Positions 31,159 through 42,756 of a DNA stretch of 64,000 nucleotides are shown here, in pieces. The number at the start of each line of letters is the position of its first letter. Position 1 is the stretch's first letter. The position numbers and the translations under genes were made by a program. Under the pieces are notes generated by a model. The model did no database searches, was not told the origin of the DNA, and saw only the letters and a list, made by a program, of their open reading frames with translations. Source of the stretch: Pseudomonas sp. PDM14 (GTDB lineage: Bacteria; Pseudomonadota; Gammaproteobacteria; Pseudomonadales; Pseudomonadaceae); NCBI RefSeq assembly GCF_014851905.1, contig NZ_JACVAQ010000003.1:310001-374000 (forward strand), read 5' to 3'.

Positions 31159-31286
31159 CCTCACCCCCGGTCCCTCTCCCGGAAGGAGAAGGGAGGAAAG
31201 CACGTCGGCGTTGGCGGCTGGCAGTGGCGCTTCTATCGGCGCCGAGCAAGTACCCTCTCCCCTTGGGAGAGGGCTAGGGTGAGGGG
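31159..31286. repeat. CCTCACCC/CCCTCTCCC palindromic element
   Basis: The left end CCTCACCCCCGGTCCCTCTC is matched in reverse complement by the right end GGGAGAGGGCTAGGGTGAGG. Two smaller hairpins (CTCTCCCGGAAGGAGAAGGG-like and CCCTCTCCCCTTGGGAGAGGG-like) lie inside. The element is about 128 bp, in the urtA-urtB gap. A short relative is at 48956. Confidence 0.65.
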
Positions 31287-31351
31287 CGTGTGTCTATGCA
31301 GAGCACATCGCCTCCCACCTCAACCCTTCCGGGAAGAAGGGGGCAGCAGCC

Positions 31352-32620
31352 TCAGTTCGACTTCACCGCGTGATCCGGCTTCTTGTCGTTGCCCGGAATG
31401 AAGGGGCTCCACGGCTGGGCGCGGATCGGGCCTTCGGTCTGCCAGACCACGGAGAACTGACCGTCTTCCTGGACTTCACCGATCATCACCGGCTTGTGCA
31501 GGTGGTGGTTGGTCTTGTCCATGGTCAGGGTGTAGCCACTCGGCGCGGCGTAGGTCTGCCCGGCCATGGCCTCACGAACCTTGTCGACGTCGGTGGTGCC
31601 GGCCTTCTCGACCGCCTGCGCCCACATGTTGATGCCGACGTAGGTGGCTTCCATCGGGTCGTTGGTGACCACGGTGGCGGCGTTCGGCAGGTTCTTGGCC
31701 TTGGCGTAGGCCTTCCAGGCGGCGACGAACTTCTCGTTGGCCGGGTTCTCGACCGACTGGAAGTAGTTCCAGGCAGCCAGCTGGCCCACCAGCGGCTTGG
31801 TGTCGATGCCGCGCAGTTCTTCCTCGCCAACGGAGAACGCGACCACCGGGATGTCGGTGGCTTCGATGCCCTGGTTGGCCAGTTCCTTGTAGAACGGCAC
31901 GTTGGAGTCGCCGTTGACGGTGGAGATCACCGCGGTCTTGCCGCCAGCGGAGAACTTCTTGATGTTGGCGACGATGGTTTGGTAGTCGCTGTGACCGAAG
32001 GGGGTGTAGACCTCTTCGATGTCCTTGTCGGCCACGCCCTTGCTGTGCAGGAAGGCGCGCAGGATCTTGTTGGTGGTGCGCGGGTAGACGTAGTCGGTGC
32101 CGAGCAGGAAGTAGCGCTTGGCGCCGCCGCCGTCTTCGCTCATCAGGTACTCGACGGCCGGGATCGCCTGCTGGTTCGGCGCGGCGCCGGTGTAGAACAC
32201 GTTCGGCGACATCTCTTCGCCTTCGTACTGCACCGGGTAGAACAGCAGGCCGTTGAGTTCTTCATAGACCGGCAGCACGGATTTGCGCGATACCGAGGTC
32301 CAGCAGCCGAAGGTCACGGCGACCTTGTCCTGGGTCAGCAGCTGGCGGCCTTTCTCGGCGAACAGCGGCCAGTTGGAGGCCGGGTCGACCACCACCGGTT
32401 CGAGCTGCTTGCCGAGCACGCCACCCTTGGCGTTGATCTCGTCGATGGTCATCAGCGCCATGTCTTTCAGCGAGGTCTCGGAGATCGCCATGGTGCCGGA
32501 GAGGGAATGCAGGATGCCGACCTTGATGGTCTCGGCAGCTTGCAGGCTGTAAGGGAAGAGGCCGCTGAGCAGCAGGGCACTGGCGGCGAGTGTGGACTTC
32601 AGAAATGGACGGCGTTTCAT
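31352..32620 (-). CDS. urtA: urea ABC transporter substrate-binding protein UrtA
   Basis: Periplasmic urea-binding protein of 422 aa. The N-terminus KRRPFLKSTLAASALLLSG carries an RRxFLK twin-arginine motif followed by a hydrophobic core and an AxA-type site (LQAAE), suggesting Tat export. The mature part is the UrtA-type Peripla_BP fold (KVGILHSLSGTMAISE, VDPASNWPLFAEKGRQLL, YEGEEMSPNVFYTGAAPNQQ). It is the first gene of the urt operon. A sigma-54 promoter and an NtrC-like site lie upstream, predicting induction under nitrogen limitation. Confidence 0.96.
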   Translation of the reverse strand: MKRRPFLKSTLAASALLLSGLFPYSLQAAETIKVGILHSLSGTMAISETSLKDMALMTIDEINAKGGVLGKQLEPVVVDPASNWPLFAEKGRQLLTQDKVAVTFGCWTSVSRKSVLPVYEELNGLLFYPVQYEGEEMSPNVFYTGAAPNQQAIPAVEYLMSEDGGGAKRYFLLGTDYVYPRTTNKILRAFLHSKGVADKDIEEVYTPFGHSDYQTIVANIKKFSAGGKTAVISTVNGDSNVPFYKELANQGIEATDIPVVAFSVGEEELRGIDTKPLVGQLAAWNYFQSVENPANEKFVAAWKAYAKAKNLPNAATVVTNDPMEATYVGINMWAQAVEKAGTTDVDKVREAMAGQTYAAPSGYTLTMDKTNHHLHKPVMIGEVQEDGQFSVVWQTEGPIRAQPWSPFIPGNDKKPDHAVKSN

Positions 32621-32676
32621 CGTGTTTAGGGCTCCATGCGCAACAGTGTTGGACCGAAGGGGTCGTCAGTCCTTTG

Positions 32677-32691
32677 GCAGCATCCGTGCCA
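32677..32691 (-). promoter_or_regulatory. sigma-54 promoter for urtA
   Basis: The reverse strand reads TGGCACGGATGCTGC, a near-perfect -24/-12 element with GG and GC separated by exactly 10 bases. The predicted transcription start is near 32665, giving a leader of about 45 bases to urtA. Confidence 0.8.
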
Positions 32692-32756
32692 AGCGCCGCA
32701 ACACCTTGTGCTAGAAGGGTTTTGCCGGTTTCGATGAAGTGTCCGGAAGGAGTGGG

Positions 32757-32773
32757 TGCGCCAAGCTGGTGCG
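32757..32773. promoter_or_regulatory. NtrC-like binding site
   Basis: TGCGCCAAGCTGGTGCG fits the NtrC dyad GCAC-N7-GTGC with one change. Its centre is about 100 bases upstream of the predicted sigma-54 start, the usual enhancer distance. Confidence 0.6.
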
Positions 32774-32895
32774 CTATGGGCGCAGTTCACCACGAGTGCC
32801 CAGCGCTTGCACTGCTTTGATGCAAATGCCGTTGGAAGAGGCGAGTCAGCGGAGGTTTGGCGCGAGAAAAAGCCCGCGGTGCCCGCTTGTGACGC

Positions 32896-32918
32896 ACGCC
32901 AGAGGGCCTGGCGTGCAC
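32896..32918 (-). terminator. terminator-like hairpin after the marC-family gene
   Basis: A 9-bp perfect stem (GCACGCCAG against CTGGCGTGC) with a 5-base loop starts about 10 bases past the stop codon. No U-run follows, so termination strength is uncertain. Confidence 0.5.
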
Positions 32919-32928
32919 CTGAAATGAA

Positions 32929-33525
32929 TCAGGTAAGCAGGTAGCCGCGCACGCCGGTGAAGATGATCTGCGCCGCCAGCGCGCAGACGAACAGGCCCAT
33001 CAGGCGACTGACGATCTGCAGGCCCTGCTCGCCGAGCAGGCGCTCGAAACCGTGGGAGAGGAACAGCACGAAGCCGACGGTGAGGCTGGCCAGGCTGATG
33101 CCGGCCACCGCGACCAGTTTGTCGTCCCAGTGCGGCTGGCTGACACCCATCACCAGCAGCGCACCGATGGTGCCGGGGCCGACCGTCAGCGGAATGGTCA
33201 GCGGTACGATGGTCACGTCCTGGTTGGGGTTGTCGCTCTGCACCGCCGATTTGCCCTGGGCCATGCCCAGCGCCGAGATGAACAGCACGCTGCCGGCTCC
33301 GATGCGGAAGGCGTCGGCGGTGATGCCGAACAGGTCGAAGATGGCCTGGCCGAACAGGTACAGCAGCACGCTGGAGATCAACGTGCCCAGCGCCACTTTC
33401 CAGGCCAGCTTCTTGCGTTCCCTGTTGGTGTAGCCCGGGGTCAGGCCGATGAAGCAGGACAACACGAAGAACGGGCTGTAGAGGACCAACATCTTCAAAT
33501 ACAGACTGAACAGCGCGGGCAGCAT
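32929..33525 (-). CDS. MarC family integral membrane protein
   Basis: A 198 aa inner-membrane protein with six predicted helices of the MarC/NAAT family (YSPFFVLSCFIGLTPGYTNRERKKLAWKVAL, IVPLTIPLTVGPGTIGALLVMG, RLMGLFVCALAAQIIFTGVRG). Despite the name, E. coli MarC has no proven role in multiple antibiotic resistance, and the substrate is unknown. It lies between the urea operon and retS, the same place as a MarC protein in P. aeruginosa. It is probably monocistronic. Confidence 0.85.
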   Translation of the reverse strand: MLPALFSLYLKMLVLYSPFFVLSCFIGLTPGYTNRERKKLAWKVALGTLISSVLLYLFGQAIFDLFGITADAFRIGAGSVLFISALGMAQGKSAVQSDNPNQDVTIVPLTIPLTVGPGTIGALLVMGVSQPHWDDKLVAVAGISLASLTVGFVLFLSHGFERLLGEQGLQIVSRLMGLFVCALAAQIIFTGVRGYLLT

Positions 33526-33617
33526 GGACGAGGCTCGTTGGCAGTGGGTGGCGCAAGCATAGCGGCGGGGCTGGCGGGTGTCAGCGCCAGCGTTGGCGCG
33601 AGCGGATCAGCCGCGCG

Positions 33618-36446
<2,829 letters not shown>

Positions 36447-36458
36447 GGCTCAATGGCA

Positions 36459-36482
36459 AAAGGCAGCCGCCGGGCTGCCTTT
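36459..36482 (-). terminator. rho-independent terminator after purD
   Basis: A 9-bp stem (AAAGGCAGC against GCTGCCTTT) around a G+C loop, followed on the minus strand by four T. It lies about 85 bases after the purD stop and just before the retS start, so it separates the two transcripts. Confidence 0.7.
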
Positions 36483-36566
36483 CTAGGGTTTTCACAGGCT
36501 TGCGGCGGCGAACCTGTTGCCAATCATGTGGATTGGCAACAGGCGCCGGCGGCGTGATGGCGGCGG

Positions 36567-37859
36567 TCAGCCTTCGCCACGCTCGCGGGCGATGGCGCGG
36601 TAGCCGATGTCGTTGCGGTAGAAACTGCCGTTCCAGCGGATCTGCTCGGCCAGGCGATAGGCCTGTTGCTGGGCGTCGGACACGCTGTTGCCGATGGCAG
36701 TGGCGCACAGCACGCGGCCGCCAGCGGTGACGATCTCGCCCGCGGCGTTGAGTGCGGTACCGGCATGGAACACCTTGCCGTCGATCTTGGCGGCGGCGTC
36801 CAGGCCTTCGATCACGTCACCCTTGGCGTAGTCGGCCGGGTAACCGCCAGCAGCGATCACCACGCCCACGGTCGGACGCGGGTCCCAGGTCGCTTCGACC
36901 TTGTCCAGCGCCTTGGCCAGGGCGGCCTCGACCAGCAGTACCAGAGACGATTCCAGACGGACCATGATCGGCTGGGTTTCCGGGTCGCCGAAGCGGCAGT
37001 TGAACTCGATGACCTTGGGCTTGCCGGCCTTGTCGATCATCAGGCCCGCATAGAGGAAGCCGGTGTAGACGTTGCCTTCGGCCGCCATGCCGCGCACGGT
37101 CGGGTAAATCACTTCGTCCATCACGCGCTTGTGCACCTCGGCGGTGACCACCGGCGCCGGCGAGTAGGCGCCCATGCCGCCGGTGTTCGGGCCGGTGTCG
37201 GCGTCGCCAACACGCTTGTGGTCCTGGCTGGTGGCCATCGGCAGCACGTTCTCGCCGTCGACCATGACGATGAAACTGGCTTCTTCGCCGTCGAGGAATT
37301 CCTCGATGACCACGCGGGCGCCGGCGTCGCCGAAGGCGTTGCCCGACAGCATGTCGCGCACAGCTTCCTCGGCTTCTGCCAGGGTCATGGCGACGATCAC
37401 GCCTTTACCGGCAGCCAGGCCGTCGGCCTTGACCACGATCGGCGCGCCGACCTTTTGCAGGTAGGCCAGGGCCGGCTCGACTTCGGTGAAGTTCTGGTAG
37501 TCGGCGGTAGGGATGTTCTGGCGCGCCAGGAAGTCCTTGGTGAAGGCCTTGGAGCCTTCCAGCTGGGCGGCAGCGGCGGTGGGGCCAAAGATGTCCAGCT
37601 TGCGAGTGCGGAACAGGTCGACCACGCCCTTCACCAGCGGCGCTTCCGGGCCGACGATGGTCAGCTGCACGTTCTTCTCGGCGAAGTCGGCCAGCTGCTC
37701 GATGGCCAGCACGTCGATGGCGACGTTCTCGCACTTGGCTTCGGTAGCGGTGCCGGCGTTGCCCGGGGCGACGAAGACTTTCTCGACGCGCTTGTCCTGC
37801 GCCACTTTCCAGGCCAGGGCGTGTTCACGACCGCCGCTGCCGATGATCAATACGTTCAT
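36567..37859 (-). CDS. purD: phosphoribosylamine-glycine ligase
   Basis: ATP-grasp enzyme that makes glycinamide ribonucleotide, the second step of purine synthesis. The 430 aa product has [20 protein letters not shown], the ATP-grasp core ([18 protein letters not shown]), [12 protein letters not shown] and a GARS C-domain ([13 protein letters not shown]). It is full length. It follows purH on the same strand, but a 266-base gap with a palindromic element lies between them. Confidence 0.97.
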   Translation of the reverse strand: MNVLIIGSGGREHALAWKVAQDKRVEKVFVAPGNAGTATEAKCENVAIDVLAIEQLADFAEKNVQLTIVGPEAPLVKGVVDLFRTRKLDIFGPTAAAAQLEGSKAFTKDFLARQNIPTADYQNFTEVEPALAYLQKVGAPIVVKADGLAAGKGVIVAMTLAEAEEAVRDMLSGNAFGDAGARVVIEEFLDGEEASFIVMVDGENVLPMATSQDHKRVGDADTGPNTGGMGAYSPAPVVTAEVHKRVMDEVIYPTVRGMAAEGNVYTGFLYAGLMIDKAGKPKVIEFNCRFGDPETQPIMVRLESSLVLLVEAALAKALDKVEATWDPRPTVGVVIAAGGYPADYAKGDVIEGLDAAAKIDGKVFHAGTALNAAGEIVTAGGRVLCATAIGNSVSDAQQQAYRLAEQIRWNGSFYRNDIGYRAIARERGEG

Positions 37860-37876
37860 GGTTCAAGCCTCATGTT

Positions 37877-37984
37877 GATCGTTCCCACGCTCTGCGTGGG
37901 AACGGCGCTGTGGACGCTCGGCGTCCGCGGCATGGGACGCCGAGCGTCCCGGGCTACATTCCCACGCGGAGCGTGGGAACGATC
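37877..37984. repeat. palindromic intergenic element, copy 4
   Basis: A 108 bp nearly perfect fold-back: GATCGTTCCCACGCTCTGCG on the left and CGCGGAGCGTGGGAACGATC on the right. The inner palindrome GGACGCTCGGCGTCC pairs with GGGACGCCGAGCGTCCC. This is the best-preserved copy, between purH and purD. Confidence 0.85.
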
Positions 37985-38125
37985 AGTAAAACGTGGCAGG
38001 CAGATCGCAATGAAGTCGGTAGATGCAAGGCGCCTTGGGTTTCGACAAGCGGAGTTGCCTAGTGGCAATGCGCATTGGCGGAACCTAAGGCAACACAGCA
38101 GATGCCGGTTTCAGTGCGGCCGAAA

Positions 38126-39733
38126 TCAATGCCTAAAATGGCGCATACCGGTGAATACCATGGCGATGCCGGCCTCGTCGGCTGCGGCGATGACTTCCGC
38201 ATCGCGCATCGAGCCGCCCGGCTGGATCACCGCGGTGATGCCGACCTTGGCGGCGTTGTCCAGGCCATCGCGGAACGGGAAGAAGGCGTCGGAGGCCATC
38301 ACCGAACCGGCGACCTGCAGGCCGGCGTGCTCGGCCTTGATCGCGGCGATGCGCGCGGAGTTGACGCGGCTCATCTGGCCGGCGCCGACACCGATGGTCT
38401 GGCGTCCCTTGGCATAGACGATAGCGTTGGATTTGACGAACTTGGCCACTTTCCAGGCGAACACCAAGTCGTGCACTTCCTGCTCGGTCGGCGCGCGCTT
38501 GGTCACAACCTTCAGGTCGTCGGCGGTGATCATGCCGATGTCGCGGCTCTGCACCAGCAGACCGCCGTTGACGCGCTTGAAGTCCCAGCCAGCGCTGCGC
38601 TCGGCCGGCCACTCGCCGCACTCGAGCAGGCGCACGTTGGCTTTGGCGGCGACCACGGCACGGGCTTCGGCGCTGATTTTCGGCGCGATGATCACTTCGA
38701 CGAACTGGCGCTCGACGATGGCCTGGGCGGTGGCGCCATCCAGTTCGCGGTTGAAGGCGATGATGCCGCCGAAGGCCGACTCGGTGTCGGTGGCGTAGGC
38801 CAGTTCGTAGGCTTGGCGGATGCCGCCTTCGCTGTCCAGAGCTACTGCGACGCCGCACGGGTTGGCGTGCTTGACGATGACGCAGGCCGGTTTGACGAAG
38901 CTCTTCACGCACTCCAGCGCGGCGTCGGTGTCGGCCACGTTGTTGAACGACAGCTCCTTGCCCTGCAGTTGCACGGCGGTGGAAATGCTGGCTTCGCCCT
39001 TGGCCGCCTCGACGTAGAACGCCGCATTCTGGTGCGGGTTCTCGCCGTAGCGCATTTCCTGCGCCTTGATGAACTGGGTGTTGAAGGTGCGCGGGAACTG
39101 GCCGCGCTCTTCGGTCGAGAGCGTATCGCGCGCCTGGTCGATGGTGCCCAGGTAGTTGGCGATCATGCCGTCGTAGGCGCTGGTGTGCTCGAAGGCCTTG
39201 AGGGCCAGGTCGAAGCGCTGGGCGTAGGTCAGGCCGCCGGCTTTCAGACCTTCGACGATGCTGGCGTAGTCGCTGGCATTGACCACGATGGCCACGTCCT
39301 TATGGTTCTTCGCGGCGGAGCGGACCATGGTCGGGCCGCCGATGTCGATGTTCTCGATGGCATCGGCCAGGTCGCAACCCGGCTTGGCCACGGTGGCGGC
39401 GAACGGGTAGAGGTTGACCGCGACCAGGTCGATCGGCTTGATGCCGTGCTCGTCCATCACCGCGCCGTCCAGAGCGCGACGGCCGAGAATGCCGCCGTGG
39501 ATCTTCGGGTGCAGGGTCTTCACGCGGCCGTCCATCATTTCCGGGAAGCCGGTGTAGTCGGCCACTTCGACCGCTGCCACGCCGTTGTCCTTGAGCAGCT
39601 TGTAGGTGCCGCCGGTGGAAAGGATTTCCACGCCGAGGGCCACCAGTTCGCGGGCGAACTCGAGGATGCCGGTCTTGTCGGAAACGCTGATCAGCGCGCG
39701 GCGGACGGGGAGGCGGGTAGTCTGGTCGGTCAT
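38126..39733 (-). CDS. purH: bifunctional AICAR transformylase/IMP cyclohydrolase
   Basis: Carries out the last two steps of IMP synthesis. The 535 aa product has an N-terminal MGS-like cyclohydrolase domain ([50 protein letters not shown]) and a C-terminal AICAR transformylase domain ([41 protein letters not shown]). The start at 39733 ([10 protein letters not shown]) matches family length. The frame extension upstream reads through a terminator. Confidence 0.97.
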   Translation of the reverse strand: MTDQTTRLPVRRALISVSDKTGILEFARELVALGVEILSTGGTYKLLKDNGVAAVEVADYTGFPEMMDGRVKTLHPKIHGGILGRRALDGAVMDEHGIKPIDLVAVNLYPFAATVAKPGCDLADAIENIDIGGPTMVRSAAKNHKDVAIVVNASDYASIVEGLKAGGLTYAQRFDLALKAFEHTSAYDGMIANYLGTIDQARDTLSTEERGQFPRTFNTQFIKAQEMRYGENPHQNAAFYVEAAKGEASISTAVQLQGKELSFNNVADTDAALECVKSFVKPACVIVKHANPCGVAVALDSEGGIRQAYELAYATDTESAFGGIIAFNRELDGATAQAIVERQFVEVIIAPKISAEARAVVAAKANVRLLECGEWPAERSAGWDFKRVNGGLLVQSRDIGMITADDLKVVTKRAPTEQEVHDLVFAWKVAKFVKSNAIVYAKGRQTIGVGAGQMSRVNSARIAAIKAEHAGLQVAGSVMASDAFFPFRDGLDNAAKVGITAVIQPGGSMRDAEVIAAADEAGIAMVFTGMRHFRH

Positions 39734-39763
39734 TGCGAAGTCCATCAGAGCTGGGAAATCAGT

Positions 39764-39795
39764 AAAAAAGGGCGGCTTTTGCTGGCCGCCCTTTT
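39764..39795 (-). terminator. rho-independent terminator after dusB-fis
   Basis: An 11-bp perfect stem (AAAAGGGCGGC against GCCGCCCTTTT) with an 8-base loop. On the minus strand six T follow the stem. It lies 16 bases after the fis stop and before purH. Confidence 0.88.
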
Positions 39796-39811
39796 CCATG
39801 CATTCGGGTGC

Positions 39812-40147
39812 TTAGAGCAGATCGTATTGCTTGAGCTTCTTGCGCAGGGTGCCGCGGTTCAGGCCGAGCAGCTCGGAGGCCTTGGTCTGGTTGCCCTTGA
39901 CGTAGTTCATCACGGTTTCCAGCAGCGGCGCTTCGACCTCGGTCAGGACCAGGTTGTAGACGTCGGTGACGTCGGCCCCTTCGAGGTGGGCGAAGTAGTT
40001 GTGCAGCGCCTTTTCCACGCTACCGCGCAGGGTCTGACCCTCCTCGCTGGGCGTGGTCAGGTGCTGCTTGAGGTTAGCGTTGTCGCTCACGGGTACTGCC
40101 CCATCAAAAACGGATTCATCAAAAAAATGCTCGTTCAACCTCGTCAT
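39812..40147 (-). CDS. fis: DNA-binding protein Fis
   Basis: Nucleoid-associated bending protein. The 111 aa product has the central dimerisation helices (VEKALHNYFAHLEGADVTDVYNLVLTEVEAPLLETVM) and a C-terminal helix-turn-helix (GNQTKASELLGLNRGTLRKKLKQY). Its start overlaps the dusB stop by 4 bases, the classical dusB-fis operon. The frame upstream of 40147 lies inside dusB and is not used. Confidence 0.97.
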   Translation of the reverse strand: MTRLNEHFFDESVFDGAVPVSDNANLKQHLTTPSEEGQTLRGSVEKALHNYFAHLEGADVTDVYNLVLTEVEAPLLETVMNYVKGNQTKASELLGLNRGTLRKKLKQYDLL

Positions 40148-41142
40148 GCGGCCACCTCGATTCCCTTGTTGTGACGGTCGGCGAAGAACTGCCGAACGTT
40201 GGCGCACTGCGCGTCCGTGCTTTCCAGACGATTGAAGTCGGCGCGGAACTCCCTGGCGCCGGGCAGGGTTGCGAGGTACCAGCCCACGTGTTTGCGGGCG
40301 ATGCGCACACCCATCACATCGCCATAGAAGGCGTGCAGGGCGGCCAGGTGCTCAAGCAAGATTCGTTCTATCTCGGCCAGCGGCGGCGCAGCGAGTTCCT
40401 CGCCGGTGCTGAGGAAGTGGGCGATTTCGCGGAAGATCCACGGCCGGCCCTGGGCGGCGCGGCCGATCAGCAGGCCATCGGCGCCGGTGGCGACGAGTAC
40501 GTCGCGGGCCTTGTGCGGCGAATCGATGTCGCCATTGGCGAACACCGGAATCGACACGGCCTGCTTGATTGCGGCCACGGTGTCGTATTCGGCTTCGCCA
40601 GTGTAGAGGTCAGCGCGGGTACGGCCGTGCACGGCGAGGGCGGCGATGCCGGCCTGTTCGGCGATCTTGGCTACGGTGATGCCGTTCTTGTTCGCGCGGT
40701 CCCAGCCGGTGCGGATCTTCAGGGTCACCGGCACGTCGACGGCGGCGACCACCGCCGCGAGGATCGCGCTGACCAGTTCTTCATCTTTCATCAGGGCGGA
40801 ACCCGCGGCCTTGTTGCAGACCTTCTTGGCCGGGCAACCCATGTTGATGTCGATGATCTGCGCGCCGAGTTCGACATTGCGACGGGCGGCTTCGGCCAGC
40901 ATCTCGGGATCGCCACCGGCGATCTGCACCGAACGGGGTTCGGGATCGCCCTCGTGCACCAGGCGCAGGCGCGATTTGCGGCTGTTCCACAGGCGCACGT
41001 CGCTGGTGACCATCTCCGATACCACCAGCCCCGCGCCCAGGCGCCGGCACAGCTGCCGGAACGGCTGATCGGTGACGCCCGCCATGGGGGCGAGGATCAG
41101 CTGATTGGGCAGTGTGTAAGGGCCGATGCGTACCACCGACAT
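40144..41142 (-). CDS. dusB: tRNA-dihydrouridine synthase B
   Basis: FMN enzyme reducing specific uridines in tRNA. The 332 aa product (from MSVVRIGPYTL) has LILAPMAGVTDQPFRQLCR, INMGCPAKKVCNKAAGSALM with the catalytic cysteine in KVCNK, and GADGLLIGRAAQGRPW. An ATG three codons earlier (41151) is possible. The frame extends to 41280 without family similarity. It is the first gene of the dusB-fis pair. Confidence 0.95.
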   Translation of the reverse strand: MSVVRIGPYTLPNQLILAPMAGVTDQPFRQLCRRLGAGLVVSEMVTSDVRLWNSRKSRLRLVHEGDPEPRSVQIAGGDPEMLAEAARRNVELGAQIIDINMGCPAKKVCNKAAGSALMKDEELVSAILAAVVAAVDVPVTLKIRTGWDRANKNGITVAKIAEQAGIAALAVHGRTRADLYTGEAEYDTVAAIKQAVSIPVFANGDIDSPHKARDVLVATGADGLLIGRAAQGRPWIFREIAHFLSTGEELAAPPLAEIERILLEHLAALHAFYGDVMGVRIARKHVGWYLATLPGAREFRADFNRLESTDAQCANVRQFFADRHNKGIEVAA

Positions 41143-41328
41143 GGAGGTCATCCCTGTTGTATCGAAGACGTTGCGGCAATGGCGTAGCCCGCCAGAGTGC
41201 AGAACGGCTTTCGGGGGAGTGCGAAAAAGGGAGGGCATGATACCCGCTCTCGATGACCGGATAAAGGTCGTTTTGAACAAATTATGAGCAGCTGTCGGGT
41301 TATCGCCGCTGGGCAGGTTGGCGGCTGA

Positions 41329-41350
41329 AGGTGCCGGAAATCCGGCACCT
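41329..41350 (-). terminator. hairpin after the DUF3426 gene
   Basis: A 9-bp perfect stem (AGGTGCCGG against CCGGCACCT) around AAAT starts 6 bases beyond the stop codon of the DUF3426 gene. It lacks a T-run. It is likely a transcript end or stabiliser. Confidence 0.5.
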
Positions 41351-41355
41351 GGGAC

Positions 41356-42690
41356 TCACTCTGGCGAGTGGAAGCTGAGGCTGTAGTTCACGGCCTTGGT
41401 GCCCGGATCGAGGATTTCCAGGGACACGTGGATCGGCGTCTGCGGTGGCATTTCCGCCTGGCCGGCGAGTTCGCCCGCAAGGTATTCGCCGGGTTTGAAG
41501 CGACGACTGGCAAGCAGCTGGCCGCTGATGTCGGCGAAGCGCAGCTCCAGCAGCGGGAACGGCTGGGCGAACGGAGCGCGGTTGTAGAGGATGGCATCGA
41601 CCACCAGCGAGTTGCGGAACTCCGGATGGCTGCGCACCACCAGGTTGCTGCTCTTGATCTGCTCGATATCGACCTTGGATGGCAGATGGCAGCCGATCTC
41701 CGGGCACAGCTGTTCGAACCACGGGCGGTACTGGTCCTGACGGGCCAGCTCTTCGAAGTGATAAGCCACGTATTGAGTGGCCAGTGCGCCGAGTGCCAGC
41801 AGGTTGATCAGGCCCCAGGCCAGCCAGCGGCCCCAGGGTTTGCGGTTTTCCTGCCAGTCGAGTTGCAGCGGTTCGTCCGTGAGGTCGAGCAGGTGCTCGT
41901 TGCGCAGGTTCGGCTCGTTGCGCTCGCTCCGCTCCAGGCGGCTGCCGGGCAGGGCGTAGTCAGTGTCGTCGACCTCATCGATGTCGGCCCCGCCAAAGGC
42001 CGGCTCGGTACGTTCGGTCGCCCTGGGCTCATCGGCATCGTCGTCGCGTTCGGCCTTCAGTTCGGCCTGTGGGCGTGGCTCGCTCGGTGTCTCTAGGTTC
42101 GCCGCCGGCATTACGCGCGGTGCGGGGGCGCTGGGCTTGACCTCCAGGCGCGGGGTGTTCTGTTCGGCGTGCAGCAGCGATTCGGCCCAGGCTTCGTCGT
42201 GGCGATTGTCGTCCGGGAGCGGCGCACTGAGCGGTTGCTCGCGGTCCGGCTTGAAGGCGAGGAATTCCTGCGACAGCTGCAGTTCCTGTTCTTCCAGCTT
42301 GGCCAGCTCTTCGTCGAGGTCGAGGCTGTCGAGGTCGAGGTCGTCGTGAATCCACAGGGTCTCGCTCGCGGGCTTGTCGGCCGCGGCGGGCTTGCTCACG
42401 CTGACTGCTGGAGCTGGAGCTGGAGCTGGAGCTGGAGCTGGAGCTGGAGCGCGGACCGCGGGCACTGTCGGCGGCGTAGGGGCCGGGCGGGCAGGCGCAG
42501 GGGCCACTGGCGCAGGGCCGGGTGCCGCCGGCTTGGCCGCGCGTTGATCAACCAGCAGTTGTTGCGCCGCATTGAACACGTGCATGCAGGCGCCGCAACG
42601 CACCGCGCCATGGGCGGCGCCCAGCTGTGCGCGGCTGATGCGGAAGCTGGTGCGGCAATGGGGGCACTGGGTGACGAAACTGTCGGTCAT
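41356..42690 (-). CDS. zinc-ribbon and DUF3426 membrane protein
   Basis: A 444 aa protein in three parts. An N-terminal MJ0042-type zinc ribbon has Cys9, Cys12, Cys32 and Cys35 (CPHC, CGAC). A long low-complexity linker includes an Ala-Pro run at about 80-95 and acidic stretches. One membrane helix (about 288-308, LAWGLINLLALGALATQYV) leads into a C-terminal DUF3426 domain (about 330-440). Similar proteins lie beside prmA in many gammaproteobacteria, with unknown function. The Ala-Pro run is encoded by a perfect hexanucleotide repeat. Confidence 0.85.
   Translation of the reverse strand: MTDSFVTQCPHCRTSFRISRAQLGAAHGAVRCGACMHVFNAAQQLLVDQRAAKPAAPGPAPVAPAPARPAPTPPTVPAVRAPAPAPAPAPAPAPAVSVSKPAAADKPASETLWIHDDLDLDSLDLDEELAKLEEQELQLSQEFLAFKPDREQPLSAPLPDDNRHDEAWAESLLHAEQNTPRLEVKPSAPAPRVMPAANLETPSEPRPQAELKAERDDDADEPRATERTEPAFGGADIDEVDDTDYALPGSRLERSERNEPNLRNEHLLDLTDEPLQLDWQENRKPWGRWLAWGLINLLALGALATQYVAYHFEELARQDQYRPWFEQLCPEIGCHLPSKVDIEQIKSSNLVVRSHPEFRNSLVVDAILYNRAPFAQPFPLLELRFADISGQLLASRRFKPGEYLAGELAGQAEMPPQTPIHVSLEILDPGTKAVNYSLSFHSPE
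42407..42450. repeat. hexanucleotide tandem repeat (GCTGGA), 7.3 copies
   Basis: Forty-four bases of perfect GCTGGA repeats on the plus strand (TCCAGC on the coding strand) encode alternating Ala and Pro in the linker of the DUF3426 protein. Because the unit is 6 bases, changes in copy number keep the reading frame and alter only linker length. Confidence 0.95.
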
Positions 42691-42756
42691 GCGGCGGTCC
42701 GGGTGGTGCGAGGCGCTAGTTTACCCAAGCGGGAGGTGAAAAACGCAAGCCTGGCC

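Larger units (their letters stand above)
32621..32928. other. 308-base regulatory gap between urtA and the marC-family gene
   Basis: It holds, from left to right, the urtA leader, a sigma-54 promoter, an NtrC-like palindrome, a second GC-rich dyad near 32799-32816 (GTGCCC against the later GCAC) and a hairpin just past the marC-family stop. No coding frame is supported. Confidence 0.6.

Noticed and set aside
37856..38068. 70-codon minus-strand frame over the purH-purD gap
   Set aside because: It runs straight through the palindromic element, has no ribosome site and shows no domain.
38075..40174. 699-codon plus-strand frame opposite purH and fis
   Set aside because: It mirrors purH, the fis terminator and fis on the other strand. 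The translation has no recognisable domain and is explained by high third-position G+C.
42407..42450. Tandem repeat considered as a CRISPR array
   Set aside because: The unit is 6 bp with no spacers and lies in frame inside a protein gene.
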